From the NCBI GenBank assembly GCA_024235135.1, contig JACKMZ010000006.1:62001-126000 (forward strand): a stretch of DNA of 64,000 bases, written 5' to 3'. This DNA is from Gammaproteobacteria bacterium (lineage in GTDB: Bacteria > Pseudomonadota > Gammaproteobacteria > Competibacterales > Competibacteraceae). Positions 62,203 through 64,000 of this stretch are shown piece after piece. A model generated the notes under the pieces. That model searched no databases. It had not been told where the DNA came from and worked only from the letters and a program-made list of their open reading frames with translations. The stretch's first letter is position 1, and every line of letters begins with the position of its first letter. The position numbers and the translations under genes are program-made.

Positions 62203-62736
62203 TTACTCCTCGGCGGGCTTTTCGGACTCATCGGCTTGCGGTTTGGGCGCGGCAGCCAATGCCTGCAATAAGGCAGGGTCGTTGAGCACTTTGGTAATCA
62301 GTTCCTCGGCTCCCGTCTTGCCATCCATATAGGTCAACAGATTGGACAACTGCTGGCGGGCCTGTAGCAGTTCCTTGACGCCCTCGACCCGGCTGGCCAC
62401 GGCGGCGGGGGAGAAATCGTCCATACTTTCGAAGGTGAGGTCGACGCCCAACTGCCCTTCCCCCGTGATGGTATTGGGCACGCGGAACGCAACACGCGGC
62501 TTCATAGCCTTCATGCGATCATCGAAGTTATCGATATCGAACTCCAGAAACTTGCGATCCGCCACCGGCGGCAGCGGATCGGTCGGCTTTCCGGACAAAT
62601 CGGCCATGACGCCCATGATGAACGGTAGCTGAATTTTCTTTTCGGAACCGTAGACCTCGACGTCGTATTCGATTTGCACGCGTGGCGCCCGATTCCGGGC
62701 GATGAATTTCTGACTGCTTTCTTTAGCCATGGACAC
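62203..62736 (-). CDS. tssB: T6SS sheath small subunit TssB (VipA)
   Basis: 177 residues. Seen are SSQKFIARNRAPRVQIEYDVEVYGSEKKIQLPFIMGVMADLSG, RVAFRVPNTITGEGQLGVDLTFES and the conserved C-terminal region ending KVLNDPALL with a charged tail. TssB wraps TssC in the sheath, and its helical parts interact with ClpV or TagJ. Separated from tssA by 123 bp without a recognisable gene. Confidence 0.95.
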   Translation of the reverse strand: MSMAKESSQKFIARNRAPRVQIEYDVEVYGSEKKIQLPFIMGVMADLSGKPTDPLPPVADRKFLEFDIDNFDDRMKAMKPRVAFRVPNTITGEGQLGVDLTFESMDDFSPAAVASRVEGVKELLQARQQLSNLLTYMDGKTGAEELITKVLNDPALLQALAAAPKPQADESEKPAEE

Positions 62737-62859
62737 ATCCTCTCGTTAAACAGCTCCGCTCATTGCGGTTACTGATTGATGATGTAATGTGGGGAAAATA
62801 CTCTATACCCCAAGGCATGAATTGCGAAGAGCAACAATGACCAAAATCAACTCACCTGA

Positions 62860-63930
62860 TTATTCGCCATCGGGACCCCGCAGCATCTCGGCCTGCGCGA
62901 CGGCATCGGGAGCCAGATCACGCAGGATTTCCAGGAAATGCTTCGATGCCAGCCGCTTGGCTCGTTGCAACAGCAACGGGACGGGACTGGACGGTTCGTA
63001 TTTGGCGTAGTAATCACAGATCTTATCCAGCATACGCACCACATCTTCACGAGTCGTGATCTCACCGACACGCACCGGGGCCATCACCACGCCGCCTTGC
63101 GCTTGAGCGGCGACTTCGCCCGGCATTCCTTCTTCCACCAAGGCTTCATCCTCCCCCACACTCGAATCCAGGCTTAAGCCACGTCGGGACAGGCGTTCCA
63201 TCAGCACTTGCTGCACTTCCTTGAGCGCGCGGATCAATTCACCCATATCCGGTGCTTGAGCCGCGCCCACCTGATCGGTGAAATAGGCGTCTATAGCCTG
63301 CACATGGCCCAAAGCCGAGCGCACCGCCAAGGCGACCGCCTTCAACTCCTCGCCATCGCATTCCATGAACGCTCCATCGATCGCGCCCATTTCCGGCACG
63401 GGTTCATCCGATCCCGTCGGCGCCGGCTGGGTTCCAGAAGCGATATCGATGTCCCGCAGGGAAATCCTCCCGAACGTTCGGACGCTCACCAGCGGGGTCT
63501 CGCGAATCCTCCGCAACGCGGTGTCCCAATCACACAATGACCCCAGGATGTTGGCGCGCATGGTTGGATCGTTGTTGTCATCCGGGTCCAGGAGCGGATG
63601 GAGTCCCTCCCAATAGTTCTGCAACCATCCTTGCAACAATTCCAGACCCTCGTTGAACCCCGCAAAACCCTGGGTTCCTAGCAAGGCACGTACCAGGTAG
63701 ACAGCCAGCCGCATATCCTTGCTGCGCCCCAACAACGGCAGCGTCTTTTTCTGGATGTCACGCCAATCCGGCTCCTCGGCCGGAATGATGGTGGCGCCGA
63801 ATTGTTGTTCGGGCTTGCCTTGAATCGCTGTTTCCAGTTCTTGGAAGGCCGGATCGTATTCCAGATCTTCGCCACAAGGGGATTCCTCGGATACGGGTTG
63901 CAGGAGTTTTTCGAGATCAATGACAGCCAT
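62860..63930 (-). CDS. tssA: T6SS assembly protein TssA (ImpA family, short form)
   Basis: 356 residues. The N-terminal ImpA domain holds DLEKLLQPVSEESPCGEDLEYDPAFQELE and the conserved LGRSKDMRLAVYLVRALL; the middle includes NYWEGLHPLLDPDDNNDPTMR. The short C-terminal domain (from ~260) has KICDYYAKYEPSSPVPLLLQRAKRLASKHFLEILRDLAP. TssA primes and stabilises tube/sheath assembly at the baseplate. First cluster gene in this window; its promoter would lie in 63931-64000, where a -10-like TATAAC is seen but no sigma-54 pattern. Confidence 0.93.
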   Translation of the reverse strand: MAVIDLEKLLQPVSEESPCGEDLEYDPAFQELETAIQGKPEQQFGATIIPAEEPDWRDIQKKTLPLLGRSKDMRLAVYLVRALLGTQGFAGFNEGLELLQGWLQNYWEGLHPLLDPDDNNDPTMRANILGSLCDWDTALRRIRETPLVSVRTFGRISLRDIDIASGTQPAPTGSDEPVPEMGAIDGAFMECDGEELKAVALAVRSALGHVQAIDAYFTDQVGAAQAPDMGELIRALKEVQQVLMERLSRRGLSLDSSVGEDEALVEEGMPGEVAAQAQGGVVMAPVRVGEITTREDVVRMLDKICDYYAKYEPSSPVPLLLQRAKRLASKHFLEILRDLAPDAVAQAEMLRGPDGE

Positions 63931-64000
63931 GGCTTTTTCCGATGTGATGTAATCCTGAGGATCGTATTGTTATAGCGCAGTTTTTTTACGATTTAAGGGG

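Overview
The window looks like chromosomal DNA of a free-living gammaproteobacterium. This is inferred from protein character and gene content: AmpG, MtgA, DsbB, HemL-rubredoxin, a LiuR-type regulator, PilU, MaeB, class I fumarase, class I PHA synthase and a type VI secretion system (T6SS). Genes are closely packed, often with overlapping starts and stops, and most are ordinary metabolic or envelope genes. The PHA synthase, acetyl-CoA synthetase and polyphosphate:AMP phosphotransferase cluster suggests a lifestyle of carbon and polyphosphate storage, but I cannot name the genus. I see no tRNA, rRNA, CRISPR array, insertion sequence or prophage.

Layout. 1-8.2 kb: end of a fused PabB-PabC folate gene, an AmpG permease, a GT4 glycosyltransferase/PAP2 phosphatase pair, a purine salvage pair (azgA-apt), then mtgA, a SelW-like Rdx protein and dsbB. 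8.2-17.1 kb: hemL (minus) and rubredoxin (plus), a minus-strand run of a CHASE2-PAS-GGDEF-EAL receptor, a LysM-FecR protein and a class II aldolase, then cpdA, an O-methyltransferase, a thiamine-binding UPF0045 protein and the frameshifted remnant of a VWA-domain gene. 17.1-22.9 kb: a complete branched-chain amino acid ABC transporter operon, livJHMGF, running into murI. 22.9-30.3 kb (minus): a DEAD-box helicase, a half-size TauE protein, a polysaccharide deacetylase, and an isovaleryl-CoA dehydrogenase/thiolase/acyl-CoA dehydrogenase operon with its LiuR-like regulator and two near-identical operator palindromes. 30.4-37.5 kb: hsp20, moaC, rnd, a PQQ-type sugar dehydrogenase followed by a 59-bp tandem repeat, a Nudix hydrolase, a CBS protein and maeB. 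37.7-45.2 kb: class I fumarase with a dienoyl-CoA isomerase, a zinc-ribbon protein, folD-folC, a lone ureD and pilU. 45.4-52.6 kb: phaC, acs (minus), polyphosphate:AMP phosphotransferase, a CorC-type protein and sixA. 52.7-63.9 kb (minus): T6SS genes tssA-B-C-hcp-tagJ-tssE-F-G-clpV.

How genes work together. Leucine or acyl-CoA breakdown (LiuR operon, dienoyl-CoA isomerase), acetate activation and PHA polymerisation feed the same acetyl-CoA pool. Polyphosphate:AMP phosphotransferase would recycle the AMP that acetyl-CoA synthetase releases. The T6SS cluster supplies sheath, tube, baseplate and recycling ATPase; the membrane complex and VgrG are not in the window. The best regulatory signal is a sigma-54-like GG-N10-GC site directly upstream of hcp, with an inverted repeat further upstream. 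No clearly new multi-gene system is evident. The least ordinary pieces are the CHASE2/FecR-LysM/aldolase cluster, the hcp control region, the storage-polymer cluster, the 59-bp repeat and the VWA remnant.
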